Assembly (NCBI GenBank): GCA_030386875.1
Contig: CM059567.1
Location: 84,127,130-84,191,129, forward strand
DNA length: 64,000 nucleotides
Direction of reading: 5' to 3'
Source: Morinoia aosen
Taxonomy: Eukaryota; Arthropoda; Malacostraca; Amphipoda; Talitridae
Part shown: positions 34,624 through 44,852 of the stretch, in pieces
Numbering within the stretch: position 1 is the first letter of the stretch
How the letters are laid out: every line of letters starts with the position of its first letter
Position numbers and translations under genes: made by a program
Notes under the pieces: model-generated
The model's input: the letters and a program-made list of their open reading frames with translations, nothing else
The model's database searches: none
Told to the model about the DNA's origin: nothing

Positions 34624-35080
34624 CGCGCCATGTATGGTTTGTCTATTAGTACGCCTCGTATATTTTGCGCCATGTATGGTTTGTCTATTAGTACGCCTCG
34701 TATATTTTGTCTATTAATCTGCCTCGTATGGTCAATCTATTTGTACACCTCTGATATTTTGTCTCTTAGTACACTTCGTATAGTTTGCCTATTATTATGC
34801 CTCGTATGGCTTATCTATTTGTACACCTCGGATGGTTTGTAAATTAGTTCTCCTCGTATGGAACTTTTGTCAGACTCTTAGCACGCCACGTATGGTTTGT
34901 CTATTAGTACGCCTCGTATATTTTGTCCATTAATATGCCTCGTATGGTCTATCTATTTGTACACCTCTGATAGTTTATCTATTAGTGCACCTCGTATAGT
35001 TTGTCTATTATTATGCCTCGTATGGCTTTTCTATTTGTACACCTCTGATGGTTTGTCAATTAGTACTCCTCGTATGGAAA
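34624..35080 (+). repeat. 26-bp minisatellite in the LINE 3' UTR (+ copy)
   Basis: About 17 units with consensus CGTATGGTTTGTCTATTAGT + ACGCCT lie head to tail. Each unit is 26 bases with a few substitutions. The same array in reverse complement is at 42060-42500 in the full-length LINE. Open frames here (YGLSISTPRIF type) are by-products of the repeat. Confidence 0.88.
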
Positions 35081-35398
35081 TTTTGTTTTAGGACGTCCTA
35101 TATTAAGAAACTTTTTAAAACCCAATATGTTGACATGTATCTCATGTGGCAACTTGGAAAGTAAACGTTTTTATTTTTCTTTTTCTTGCTATACAATCTG
35201 TCGGAGTGAGGGGACTTCGGCTCGAGTACCTAGTACTCATTCATGCTGACACGTAACGAGCAGTCAGGAACTATAGAACATACACGGCTATCGCAACACT
35301 TGGTTGACTGGTTTGTTCATAGGAATGGTTGAAAAATGTGGTTCTCTTCGAGGTAAAATTGATCAGGCATCAGGGCCTTCAGAATCACACTAAATATT

Positions 35399-35420
35399 AC
35401 TCCCTCCGTTCGGAAATATT
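35399..35420 (+). repeat. CTCCCTCCGTTCGGAAATAT, possible terminal inverted repeat (left)
   Basis: This 20-base sequence recurs in reverse complement at 38368-38388 with one mismatch. The pair encloses ~3 kb that contains the inverted-repeat block and the two exon-like frames. It could mark the ends of an unknown DNA element. Only the outer 20 bases match. Confidence 0.45.
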
Positions 35421-35606
35421 TACTACACAAGGAGTCCTTCGTGTGTTAGTGTCTTTGAAGAACTTTTGTTTTGAGTAAAGTAGACGATCGTACACAGTGT
35501 GCTGAACATAAATTGTAACCTTTAATAAATAATACGTTAAAAGTCAATATAATATCATTTTCTATTTTCAGATAATATTTAAAAGTTTTTCATTTACCCG
35601 CAGAAT

Positions 35607-35828
35607 ATGGTAAATAAAGATGATACTATTAGTAAGTGCACATACAACCGACAGACAAAAGATTTGACAGTTTCTGAGAGAAGCGCAGCATTGCTGGCAC
35701 TTCTTGGGAGATCTACAGCCCTCGGCTATTTCAACTCAATCCAATCTCTTCAACATCAAAAAGCACCACGTAAAGTTGATGAATCAATCGAAGAAGTGAC
35801 AGATAGCTTGAGAAATAAAATACATTAA
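35607..35828 (+). CDS. Unrecognised 73-codon open frame, possibly a gene fragment
   Basis: The frame starts at ATG after ACCCGCAGAAT, which could be a splice acceptor, and ends in TAA at 35826. The protein is hydrophilic with charged residues and an Ala/Leu-rich centre (SERSAALLALLGRS). Base composition is less AT-biased than its surroundings, which is why I list it. I do not recognise a family. It lies between the paired 20-base ends at 35399 and 38388, so it may be part of a mobile element or a captured exon, or it may be chance. Confidence 0.25.
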   Translation: MVNKDDTISKCTYNRQTKDLTVSERSAALLALLGRSTALGYFNSIQSLQHQKAPRKVDESIEEVTDSLRNKIH

Positions 35829-36934
35829 CATTGAACATTTTCCTTACTTTCTAGCAGTCAATGATACAAAGTATTTTGACTGACGGTGGCAACAATTACA
35901 GGCTTCAATATCTGTTGAAATATACAACTAGAAAGAAAATGAATTATTCCAACCTAGCTTTGGATTGATTTTAATGGAAGCACTACTCATCGCAGAAAAC
36001 AATCCGAAGCCTAACAGTCAAGATGAAGGGAGGGATAGAGTACTGAAGATTTTTTAATTCCTCTTAGGCCTATTTTTTAGTTTTTTAGTTTTATTGGCCA
36101 TTTGTTTTTCTTTTTTATTTTTGTTTCGCTTTGTATCCTAGTATTTTCTGGAATTAATTCTCTCGTCTTTAATTGAATATCTTTTATTCTCTAGGAATTT
36201 TTTCAGACATTTTTATTTCATTTTACGATAGTTCATCAAGAGTGACCCATTGTCTTAACTTATTTGTTTGGCAATTCATCACATCTTTAGACTACATTTT
36301 TATCATGATAGGTTGCATTTTAGGACGCCGAGGTTTCTTTTACCTTCTGGAAATTTCTGCAAGAATTTTATACAAATTATGACTTGGCAACCCTACATTA
36401 GGTTATAAGTATCAGCGGCCTGCTTGTTTAGACTAGTGCTATTTAGGCATGATTATGGGTGCGTGACATCCGAAACGTTGTCCTTTTAACTCGTATGATT
36501 TTAAATTTGAAGAAATTCGTCATGACTCCAAGTTTTATTGCATCTTCATGGCTTTCGAAATGTATCTTAAGAATATTACCAGCTTCTACACTTTTAAAAT
36601 TCCGCGCTCTTGAAAAACTAGTGAACAAGAGAATAAAGGATATGTGCCATCTAACGTTTAACGAAGTGTGTTTGCAAAATGACCTGCTGCCAACATACAC
36701 CAATATATATATATATAGGTTTATATATACTGTCAATACACAGCTTCTATCAGTTATACTAGGCTCACTATATTGCATGGGGCGAGAGGAAAACGGAGCT
36801 ATACTGCAGCACACGACTCAGTCACAGACTGACATGAACACTGCACAGTTCTAACGCTCATAAACAGCAACCAACCTCAACGGAGCTTGTTAATTGTTTG
36901 GTTAGTTCACTCAGAGTGACGCAACTTACTGTCA

Positions 36935-37089
36935 ACATATAGAGCTGCTATCGACGACATTCCAAAAACCCTCTTCACTGCTGCAGTGTACTTGACTTCT
37001 CCATTCTTCAGAATCATGAACTTGGATTCTTCGACAGAGTAGAGAGAATCTTTCCTGAAGCTGAACTTCTGGTGTGCAGGGGCAGTCAT
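36935..37089 (-). CDS. Unrecognised exon-like frame (about 51 codons, ATG to possible splice donor)
   Basis: On the - strand an ATG in a good context (TTTAAAAATGAC, 37089) opens the frame MTAPAHQKFSFRKDSLYSVE, then SKFMILKNGEVKYTAAVK and FGMSSIAALYVDS, followed by a consensus donor ACA|GTAAGT near 36934. Codon use and amino-acid make-up look protein-like. A degraded second copy of its last part sits in opposite orientation at about 38075-38115. I do not recognise the family. It could be exon 1 of a small host gene or part of a transposon that carries the inverted repeats. Confidence 0.4.
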
Positions 37090-37142
37090 TTTTAAAGTCG
37101 AGTTGTATTAAATGACACATAGACAGCAGCATATTGTACACC

Positions 37143-37173
37143 GGATATATAATTCCAAGGGAATTATATATCC
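37143..37173. repeat. Perfect 14-bp palindrome arms
   Basis: GGATATATAATTCC, three bases, then GGAATTATATATCC. It lies just upstream of the exon-like frame at 37089 (- strand) and could be a regulatory palindrome or the seam of a rearrangement. Confidence 0.85.
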
Positions 37174-38367
37174 AGTATCATATCTACGAAATCATATAAT
37201 CTCCCTACATGGAGATCTGGATAAACGTTGGTGATGTTCGTATTTTTTGTTTAATTCACCAGATTTCGCACTATTCAGAATTGTCACTCATGTTGGATCA
37301 CCCTGTAGGATTATTTTTGCTGCTACGGATGCACTTCTCTGAGCTGGTTGCTAGGGATGCACTTGTTGATATGTATGTAGGAAAAGCTAGTTTCAAATTT
37401 CCGTAATGTGAATTGCTTTGTATTAAAATGCATAATTATTTACTTCAACTCACCAGACTTTCAACGATATCGATGATTGCCGTAGAAGCCTGAACTTACG
37501 TGTGAATGTAAGATGAGACTGTCCTTCAGGATATTCTTCACCAGCATTTACTGTATTTTCAGCTTTCAGTTGCCGCGCCTTGGGTAAAATATCCCAGAGA
37601 AACGATTCTCATCTCGGTTCTCCCATTTACATATTTAACCCAGACATGGCTATTGTCTACCCCTTATGGCATGCCTTTTTTTTGTTAATTTAGAATGGTT
37701 ATATATTTAAAATGACGCGGTACTGGAAGTTGCCCGCGTGTGATGGGGTTGACCTGTCCTGTGCGGGAGGAGGGGCTGTACTCAATGGAGCGGTTGGGGT
37801 AAACCAGCTATGGCTGTCGGGCCTGACTGTGGAAGGTGGTTTTGCTGGGCTGCTGCTGATCCTGGCAGTCTGGTGCGGCCAGTACTGCATGCCTCTCTCG
37901 CCTCCTAGTGCTAAGAGTGATGATTGTGGCCTGCTGTCGGCTACCCTCCCATAGGGAGGAGAAGCCTGGTATAAGTATGTGTATATTTAAAACGGAATTT
38001 ATTGTATGGCATTCCATGTATCTTTTTTGTTTAAATAAGCGGTTTTCCTTTCTTCCTTTCCTTTCGATTTGCTTCCGGCAGTTTTTTTGGAATGTCGTCG
38101 ACAACTGCTCCAGTATATTGACAGTAAGTCGTGTCAATGTGAGTCAACTAATCACACAATTAAACGGCTCCGGTGGGGTTGGTTGCTGTTTATGAGCGTT
38201 AGAACTGTGCAGTGTTCATGTCAGTCTGTGACTGAGTCGTGTGCTGCAGTATAGCTCCGTTTTCCTCTCACCCCATGCAATATAGTGAGCCTAGTATAAC
38301 TAATAGAAACTGTGTATTGAGACGTAACACCACAATGAACGTCCAGTTTCTATGACAGCATTGGAGC

Positions 38368-38388
38368 ATATTTCTGAACGGAGGGAGA
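38368..38388 (-). repeat. Possible terminal inverted repeat (right), partner of 35399
   Basis: ATATTTCTGAACGGAGGGAG is the reverse complement of the sequence at 35399 with one mismatch. Confidence 0.45.
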
Positions 38389-38554
38389 AATATACTATAT
38401 CCTGCTGGTTTCCAGAGCATTTCCTTCTATGGGGTGGGGCAAAAAATGTATACCTTTTAAAATTCGATAATTTTTTAAAACGTAAAATAGGAGTATAACA
38501 TAAAGCATTCGAAAGGACAGAATTCAAAATTTTCTTACGTATCTGGTATAGCCT

Positions 38555-39137
38555 TAACCCCTCTACAGCGAGGCACCACTCACTCCTCTACAGCAAGGCA
38601 CCACTCACCCTTGTACAGCGAGGCACCAATCACCCCTCTACAGTAAGGCACCACTCACCCCTCAACAGCAAGGCACCACTCACTCCTCTACAGCAAGGCA
38701 CCACTCACCCCTCTACAGCAAGGCACCATTCACCCCTCTACAGCAAGGCACCACTTGCCCCTCAACAGCAAGGCACCACTCACCCCTCTACAGCAAGGCA
38801 CCACTCACCCCTCTACAGCAAGGCACCATTCACCCCTCTACAGCAAGGCACCATTCACCCCTCTACAGCAAGGCACCACTTGCCCCTCAACAGCAAGGCA
38901 CCACTCACCCCTCAACAGCAAGGCACCACTCGCCCCTCTACAGCAAGGCACCACTTGCCCCTCAACAGCAAGGCACCACTCACCCCTCAACAGCAAGGCA
39001 CCACTCACCCCTCTACAGCAAGGCACCACTCACCCCTCTACAGCGAGGCACCACTCACCCCCTCTACAGCGAGGCACCACTCACCCCTCTACAGCGAGGC
39101 ACCACTCACTCCAAATACCTCTCACCCCTCTACAGCA
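38555..39137 (+). repeat. 25-bp minisatellite, about 23 units
   Basis: The unit CAGCAAGGCACCACTCACCC + CTCTA repeats every 25 bases with few changes (CTCTA/CTCAA, CAAGG/CGAGG, CACTCA/CATTCA/CACTTG). 25 is not a multiple of 3, so each strand cycles through all frames with a 75-base super-period, and long open frames arise on both strands. It is much richer in GC than its surroundings. Confidence 0.95.
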
Positions 39138-39975
39138 AATACTGCAGCAAATACACTTTGTTTTTTGCAGGAAATCAGACGACGTTGCATCAGTTACAGT
39201 ACTGATAAAAATTTATTAGTCCTGAGACGTAACTGTTGATGAGGTAAAATATGTTGCCTTATGATGATTAAATTATCAATATATTGAAAAGGGAAATTTG
39301 ATGGAGTTTATATTTATTTTCTTTCAATGATATTTTATAATACTTTCAATAAATGTCAAATTTCTACAGCCATTAGTTGTCGGTCTATATGCAATAGAAG
39401 AGAAAGCCAAAATTTTACTATTTGATGGAAATTCAGGTCGAATCGCTCTGGAGCTATAAAAAAATTCATTTTACGCGACCATTAAATATTGCCCAATGTT
39501 CATGAAAATTTGGTGGAATCATTTTCATTTGACGAGGAACCAGAGCAGCATGTGCTGTATTTGATATCATTACTTAGAATTGCTACCTCTACAGGCTTGG
39601 GATACCCTATTTGTTCGTGTTATATTTACAAATGAAACGTTTCTTTCTTTCTCATTTTTTGCAATAAACGGAACTCTTATGAAAATATAGCTAGGAGCTA
39701 GGTACCTTTTCAACCTTATTATATAGCTAGGTACCTTTTCAACCTTATTGTAGAATTCATTTTATTTTTCATGATATATTTACAAATGAAATGTTTTGAT
39801 ATAAACCATCCGTGGATGCCCTCATTATATTTCATTCGATTCTAGTCCACACATTTACTCGATCTATTAATTTTTTTTAGTAAAACAATGCACAATTTTG
39901 ACTATTTTGAAATCATTTTTATTCAAAGCAATGTATACGATAAATAAACTTAATGATATTTTGATAATATTATAT
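39138..39975. other. Unrecognised AT-rich stretch
   Basis: Nothing coding. One short duplication, TAGCTAGGTACCTTTTCAAC, occurs twice around 39690-39750. Confidence 0.7.
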
Positions 39976-39984
39976 TTAATAAGT

Positions 39985-40105
39985 AAAAAGTTGCGGTTGC
40001 GATCGCAACTTTGGTTTTTTCAAAGTTGCTGTTGCGGTTGCGTCGCAACTTTTTTTGTGGTGTTGCGGTTGCGCCGCAACATTTTAAAAGTTGCGGGCCC
40101 AACAG
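39985..40105. repeat. Cluster of GTTGCGGTTGCG / CGCAAC palindromes
   Basis: AGTTGCGGTTGCGATCGCAA, AGTTGCTGTTGCGGTTGCG followed by TCGCAACT, and GTTGCGGTTGCGCCGCAAC lie within 110 bases, each a short hairpin. The pattern resembles the subterminal motif arrays of hAT-type transposon ends, as in the CGATAA array at 51602. No second end was found. Confidence 0.6.
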
Positions 40106-40266
40106 AGTATAGGAAAGAAGTGAATAAGAGTTAGTAGTAGGTAGTTAGAAGTAATTATAGAGTAAGTACTTAGCCGTATCTTGTTAACTTAGAAATCACG
40201 ATTACATCAGCAGCGTTGCCAACATTGGGTCTGTCTAACTAGTAACTTACATTTCACGCTATGTTA

Positions 40267-41956
40267 CAGACTGATTGGTCTGTAGTTTGACGCTCCATCG
40301 ATATCACTAGATTTATGAAATGGCTTAATAATGGACAGTTTCCATTGATTGGTGTTAGGCCAGAAGCAAACATAAGTCGACTAGTGCCTTGTAATTTAAT
40401 CGAAAGGAAAATAATTCTTCTCGCAAATAACTGAGCTCTCGTATCGCAGATACTTGAGAAATATACTTTCGTCTCGGATTCCAAAACCTCATAAGCTCGA
40501 TTTCGTTTCAGCTCAAATTTTCGACGCTTGAAAAACAGCTTGAAACATCTTTAAAGCTCTACCAGATCAAACTCCAAGAACTACTGAAAAATACTCGCAT
40601 TTAAAAAAAACTGTGGGCAAACCCCAACTTAAATAAATTAAGTCAGCAGAACCTGACTTTTCTATTATCCCTGAAAATATCAGTAAGATCCCTCCGGGAT
40701 AAAAAGCCTCTGAAATTACGGCCCTCAGAATCTCTAACATAGGGACAACTAACATAGGGTGGCTCCCAAGAAGGACCAGCCTAAATAATTCGCAATCGGG
40801 CCGAACAGGATTGGCCCACCTAAATAACCTATAACTGGCGCCCAACGTGGATCCACCTAAACAACTATCTAACAATTTGGCGCCAAAGAAGGATATCGCC
40901 AAGCTAACTATATAACAATTTGGCGCCCAAGAAGGGTATCGCCTAACCAACTATTTAACAATTGGGAAACTTGTTTGCGGCTATAGATGTATTTAATATC
41001 GAACGAATCAGGGGTGCTGTAACCGGGAAACTGTCTTTAATATATTGGATGCTAATGCTGGCATATCCAGCTGCTCTAGTATTTTTTATTGAATATAACA
41101 TTTTTTGTATCTCTATGATGTTAACCGCCCTTGGTCTCCATTTGTTTCCAGTATTTGGGGATGAAACATCGCTCAGATTAGCACCCGTGGATGTGTCTGA
41201 AACTGTCCTGGTTACTTCATTGAAAACATCGCAAACTTTTGAGAACAAAGTGTTAAAGTCATTCACCGTTTTTGAGGGATTTTCAAAAGTGCTTTTGAAG
41301 TCTGAATTTTTATACTGAGCAGCTTCTCTAATGATTTCCCAAGTTCTTTTTGGGTTTTGTTTTGACGCCAATAGTTCTTTGTGGAAGTAGTCTCGTTTTG
41401 CTTCCTTAACTTTTCTTCGTAGGATAGAAGCTTCTCATGATCTTTATATAACTTTCAACGCATACTGTCTGACTTGCTCAGTTTGCACTCACACTGCAAA
41501 TTTCTTTTAGCTCTGCTCAACTGTTTTATCTCGTCTGTTATCCATTTAGAAATTCTTGGCTTAACTTTCTTCGTAGTGAAAGGTGCGCATTCGTTAAGGG
41601 CTGATACGAAATTTTCATAGAAAAGCGAAACTTGTAGATTGATATCATCGGTGTTTTCCATGCCTTGAAATTCACTCCATCTGTCGAATATCTTTTCTTG
41701 GAATATTTCAGGGGAGTAGTGGTTTTTCATGCGATATGTAATGTAACTACAGTAGTTTTCTGTTTCTCTTTCGCAATATTGGTTCAGCATTCTACCGAAT
41801 GGTGATTAGAAAAGGACGGTAAGATCTCTGTGCAGAGTACTGCTTGGGGATTGTTTGTAATTGCTAGGTCAAGAAGAGTTTTGGAAGTGTTAGTGGTGCG
41901 CGTTGGTTCTTAATTGGACCATTTGAGAAAGATTAAGCCTATGCAGCATCCTGCTC
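40267..41956 (-). mobile_element. Internal fragment of the CR1-group LINE (ORF2), older copy
   Basis: The - strand of 41956-40961 and 40347-40267 matches the full-length LINE ORF2 between about 47200 and 46139, in order and at roughly 88-90% identity. Recognisable stretches include ITYRMKNHYSPEIFQEK, ECAPFTTKKVKPRISKW, NPKRTWEIIRE and DSFPVTAPLIRS. Several stops and frameshifts break it, and both its 5' and 3' parts are missing. It abuts the 3' end of the full-length LINE at about 41960-41985. It is interrupted by a solo LTR at 40353-40960. Confidence 0.9.
40353..40960. mobile_element. Solo LTR of a retrovirus-like (probably Gypsy-type) element, fossil
   Basis: The 608-bp insertion begins TGTTAGGCC and ends TTTAACA, the TG...CA inverted ends of LTRs. 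It is flanked by a perfect 5-bp target duplication ATTGG (40348-40352 and 40961-40965) and splits the LINE fragment. There is no internal coding region, so this is a single LTR left by recombination. Its right third is an array of units that contain TGGCGCC(C)AA, a primer-binding-site-like motif (40836, 40878, 40921). It is younger than the LINE fragment it sits in. Family assignment is tentative. Confidence 0.8.
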
Positions 41957-42059
41957 AAATCCACAAAGTGCTTGCCAAACAAAACCGTTTATTTCCAAGT
42001 TGTCACATGAGATACATATGCCAACATATTGGCTTTTAAAAGTTCCTTAATATAAGACG

Positions 42060-42500
42060 TCCTAAAACAAAAGATCCATACGAGGAGTATTAATTGACAA
42101 ACCATCCGAGGTGTAAAAATAGATAAGCCATACGAGGCATAATAATCGACAAACTATATGAGGTGTGCTAATAGATAAACTATCAGAGGTGTACAAATAG
42201 ATAGACCATACGAGGCATATTAATAGACATAATATACGAGGCGTACTATAATAGACAAACCACACGTGGTGTGCTAATAGTCTAACAAAGTTCCATACGA
42301 GGAATACTAATTGACAAACCATACGAGGTGTACAAATAGATAAGCCGTACGAGGCATAATAATAGACAAACTATACGAGATGTAATATTAGACAATACTA
42401 TCATAGGTGTACAGATAGATAGACCATACGAGGCATATTAATAGAAAAAATATACGAGGCGTACTAATAGACAAACCATACGGGTCGTGCTAATAGTTTA
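42060..42500 (-). repeat. 26-bp minisatellite in the LINE 3' UTR (- copy)
   Basis: Reverse complement of the array at 34624-35080, with about 16-17 units of 26 bases. Confidence 0.88.
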
Positions 42501-43453
42501 ACTCTGTCAAGGGTAGTTGAATGAGAAATGAGAAATATTATCTCTTGGATATTTTATATTCCAAGAGATTCCGGTACAGCGCTTCTTGCCTTTTTCCTAC
42601 TTCGATGATTTCAACTAAGAACTTGGCAGTTTCGAAGAATTCTTTAGTATTTTTCGAATTATTTATAAGATCATCGATATAGGAAAAATACAAAAAAAAA
42701 CGCTACACCGTACTAGATTGAAACAACACCGTAAATGACAATCAAGTATTGAGAAAAGATAGTCTCGAAATAATTTGTAAAGAACATCGCGCAACACAGC
42801 ACGCACATCTAGGAATGCGTAAACATACTTACACTCAAAATTGAAATGCATGGCTTGTTCGGCATACAAATATAGAGATAATTTTTGCACGAGTGCTTTA
42901 TTTCCTTTGTCTGTTTATACTTTTTAATTTCTTCTGTTCACAGAAATGCCCTTCGGGGTCGTGATAGATCGATTTATAAATCATAAAGCGAGCGCAATCA
43001 ATTTGTTTATTTCTGAAATTTGGTGCAGTGTTAACTGATCGCAGAGCTTTAGGTAAAATGTAATGTGTCTTGAGGTTTTGCTTTTTTATGCAAAAAGTAG
43101 AAATAGAAACCGATATATGTACATGTGCGCATATATGTGTGCGAAGCGTGTGCATGTTTACACTGATACATAAACATTTATGTTTGCGTGCGCACACGCA
43201 CATACTCACGCACACACCAACACACATATTCATATATATACGTATTGAAAACGAATATAAGAAAAATGCTAATAGACATGAAAAATAATCTTACTCTTTC
43301 AATATTTAAAATGACAGCCCAAGCTCTGATGAATCGTAGTAAATAACCTGAGGAAAGATAAGGAATAGAAAAGGACTTCGAAAAACGTATAAATGGAATG
43401 GTTTTTTAATTTCTAAAGGAAATTTTAAGAAAACTCAAGTTACCGCTGAGGAA

Positions 43454-43455
<2 letters not shown>

Positions 43456-43492
<37 letters not shown>
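43456..43492. repeat. Poly(A) run inside the LINE 3' UTR
   Basis: About 37 A residues on the + strand, where the other LINE copy has a short (TTG)n run near 33575. It is a length-variable microsatellite, not a retrotransposition tail. Confidence 0.95.
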
Positions 43493-43493
<1 letters not shown>

Positions 43494-44852
43494 ATATATC
43501 TTCAATATATCACATCATATATCATATCTTCTCGATATTCTCTGCAACATCATGCGGACATGGGTACAGGGGATAAAATGGAGATACAGTGTAGGCCAGT
43601 TTCCACTCATGATTGACAAATATCTACAAAATTTTGGCAGAAATGCGCAAACAAACATATACTCAACATCAAAATTTGCTTGTACAACATACGGACAGAA
43701 AGATAATTTTACCACGATTCATACGCTCAAATTACGATTAATTTCATTAATTGTATTTGTCATTAATCCGATTCACAGAGACGTCCTCTGGAGTAAGTGG
43801 GAGATCTATTTTTGAATCATTTCGCTAGTGCAATTAAATTTATTAACCGTATGGTTTTTGTGTAAATAAATGAAATAGAAACATGTATATCTATTTATGT
43901 AGATGTATATATACCTATATACGTACACACACATATTAATATATGTACTTATTGAGAATGAAATATAAGAAAAAAATACAAATATAAAATAAGAGGATAG
44001 AAACAACCTACCATCTATTACACCGATAATGACAGTTGAGCTCATTGTAATCCTAAGAAATTATTCGAAAAAAAAACTAAAAGGAAAAGATGACTTCGGA
44101 AAACGTAAAATGAACTGGTTTTTAGTTTCTTCATAGAAATTTTTAAGAAAACTCAGGTTACAGTCAAGAAACAACACAACTCTTCAGCATTATACAGACA
44201 TGTGTACATGGGATAAAATGGAGTAACTTTGTGGCCGGATATCACATTTGAGTGGAGAATATTTACAAAATTTGGCACATATAGGTAGATTAAGCAATGG
44301 TCCAAAGTGATAATTTTGATAACACAAATTAACAGTTTTTTTCGATTTTAAGGTTTAGTGCTGGTGTGCACTGAACGCACGGAAAAATATTAAAAGACTA
44401 AATGAAAATGCTTAAATTAACCCCTCCCCCCAGCTCAGCCGAAATCGATTGAAAACATTTTCGAGAATGATTTTGAAATAGCGAGACAACGTTAGCCAAA
44501 ATTTAATTCATTATAAACTTTGCACAATCCTCACATTTATAAACCTGTATATTGGTGTACACACAAAATGTATTTCAGAGTATGTTTTCCATACGGATGT
44601 TAAATATTAACACAGAGAAGAAAAAAATAACAAAATAAAGATGGGGAAATACTCCTAATTATGGAAAAAACGTTCATTCTGCTGTATTGAATTCACGGCT
44701 GGGGTGCTCATTATTGTCGACAGAAATAGTTAAGATGAATGCACGAATGGCTTAGCAAACGTAAAATGAAATAGTTTCTAATTTTCTAACAGAAATTTCA
44801 GGAAAATTAAAATTTCTGGTAAATGGGAAATTCACACCGAAATGCTGCAGGT

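Larger units (their letters stand above)
31969..35175 (+). mobile_element. 5'-truncated copy of the CR1-group LINE (ORF2 tail plus full 3' UTR)
   Basis: The first ~170 bases match the last part of the full-length LINE ORF2 (the reverse complement of about 45020-44853): GTTAGTTACCG-like sequence encodes SYRSSNVGQKALSVSGAF, up to the stop near 32140. The rest tracks the LINE 3' UTR in order: GTGTGAATTTCCCATCTACC, ACCCATGTCCGCATGATG, GGCATTTCTGTGAATAG, then the 26-bp tandem repeat at 34624-35080. The end (CAACTTGGAAAGTAAACG, about 35155) matches the end of the full-length copy at about 41990. A TA microsatellite at 33106-33188 and a G-run at 32574-32588 have grown inside it. No target duplication was found. 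Confidence 0.9.
36732..38315. repeat. ~235-bp inverted repeats around a 1.1-kb loop
   Basis: The left arm (about 36732-36965) and the reverse complement of the right arm (about 38085-38315) are about 95% identical over the outer 150 bases (ACACTGCACAGTTCTAACGC and neighbours) and more diverged over the inner 80. The arms include the end of an exon-like frame and its possible splice donor in both copies. This is either two opposed copies of one sequence or a foldback element. Confidence 0.85.
41985..44852 (-). other. LINE 3' UTR (~2.9 kb)
   Basis: This is non-coding sequence after the ORF2 stop and contains, on the - strand in order, a stretch shared with 32140-34600, an A-run, and the 26-bp minisatellite (42500-42060). 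It is shared with the truncated + copy over its full length, which shows that it belongs to the element rather than to later insertions. Confidence 0.85.

Noticed and set aside
34630-35091. Open frames with ISTPRIFCLLICLVWSIYLY-type repeats (also in reverse at 42062-42322)
   Set aside because: They are by-products of the 26-bp array in the LINE 3' UTR.
35399-35420. Stowaway-type plant MITE end (CTCCCTCCGT)
   Set aside because: The surroundings are clearly animal, and only 20 bases match. It is kept only as a possible terminal repeat of unknown class.
36443-36854. Overlapping open frames of 123 (-) and 131 (+) codons
   Set aside because: They overlap each other on opposite strands and run into the inverted-repeat arm. 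I could not support either as a gene.
38555-39137. CRISPR-like array
   Set aside because: The units are contiguous with no spacers, and the genome is eukaryotic. It is a minisatellite.
38755-39219. 154-codon open frame of TPLQQGTTHPSTARHH-type repeats
   Set aside because: It is produced by the 25-bp minisatellite, is open on both strands, and has no start context or domain.
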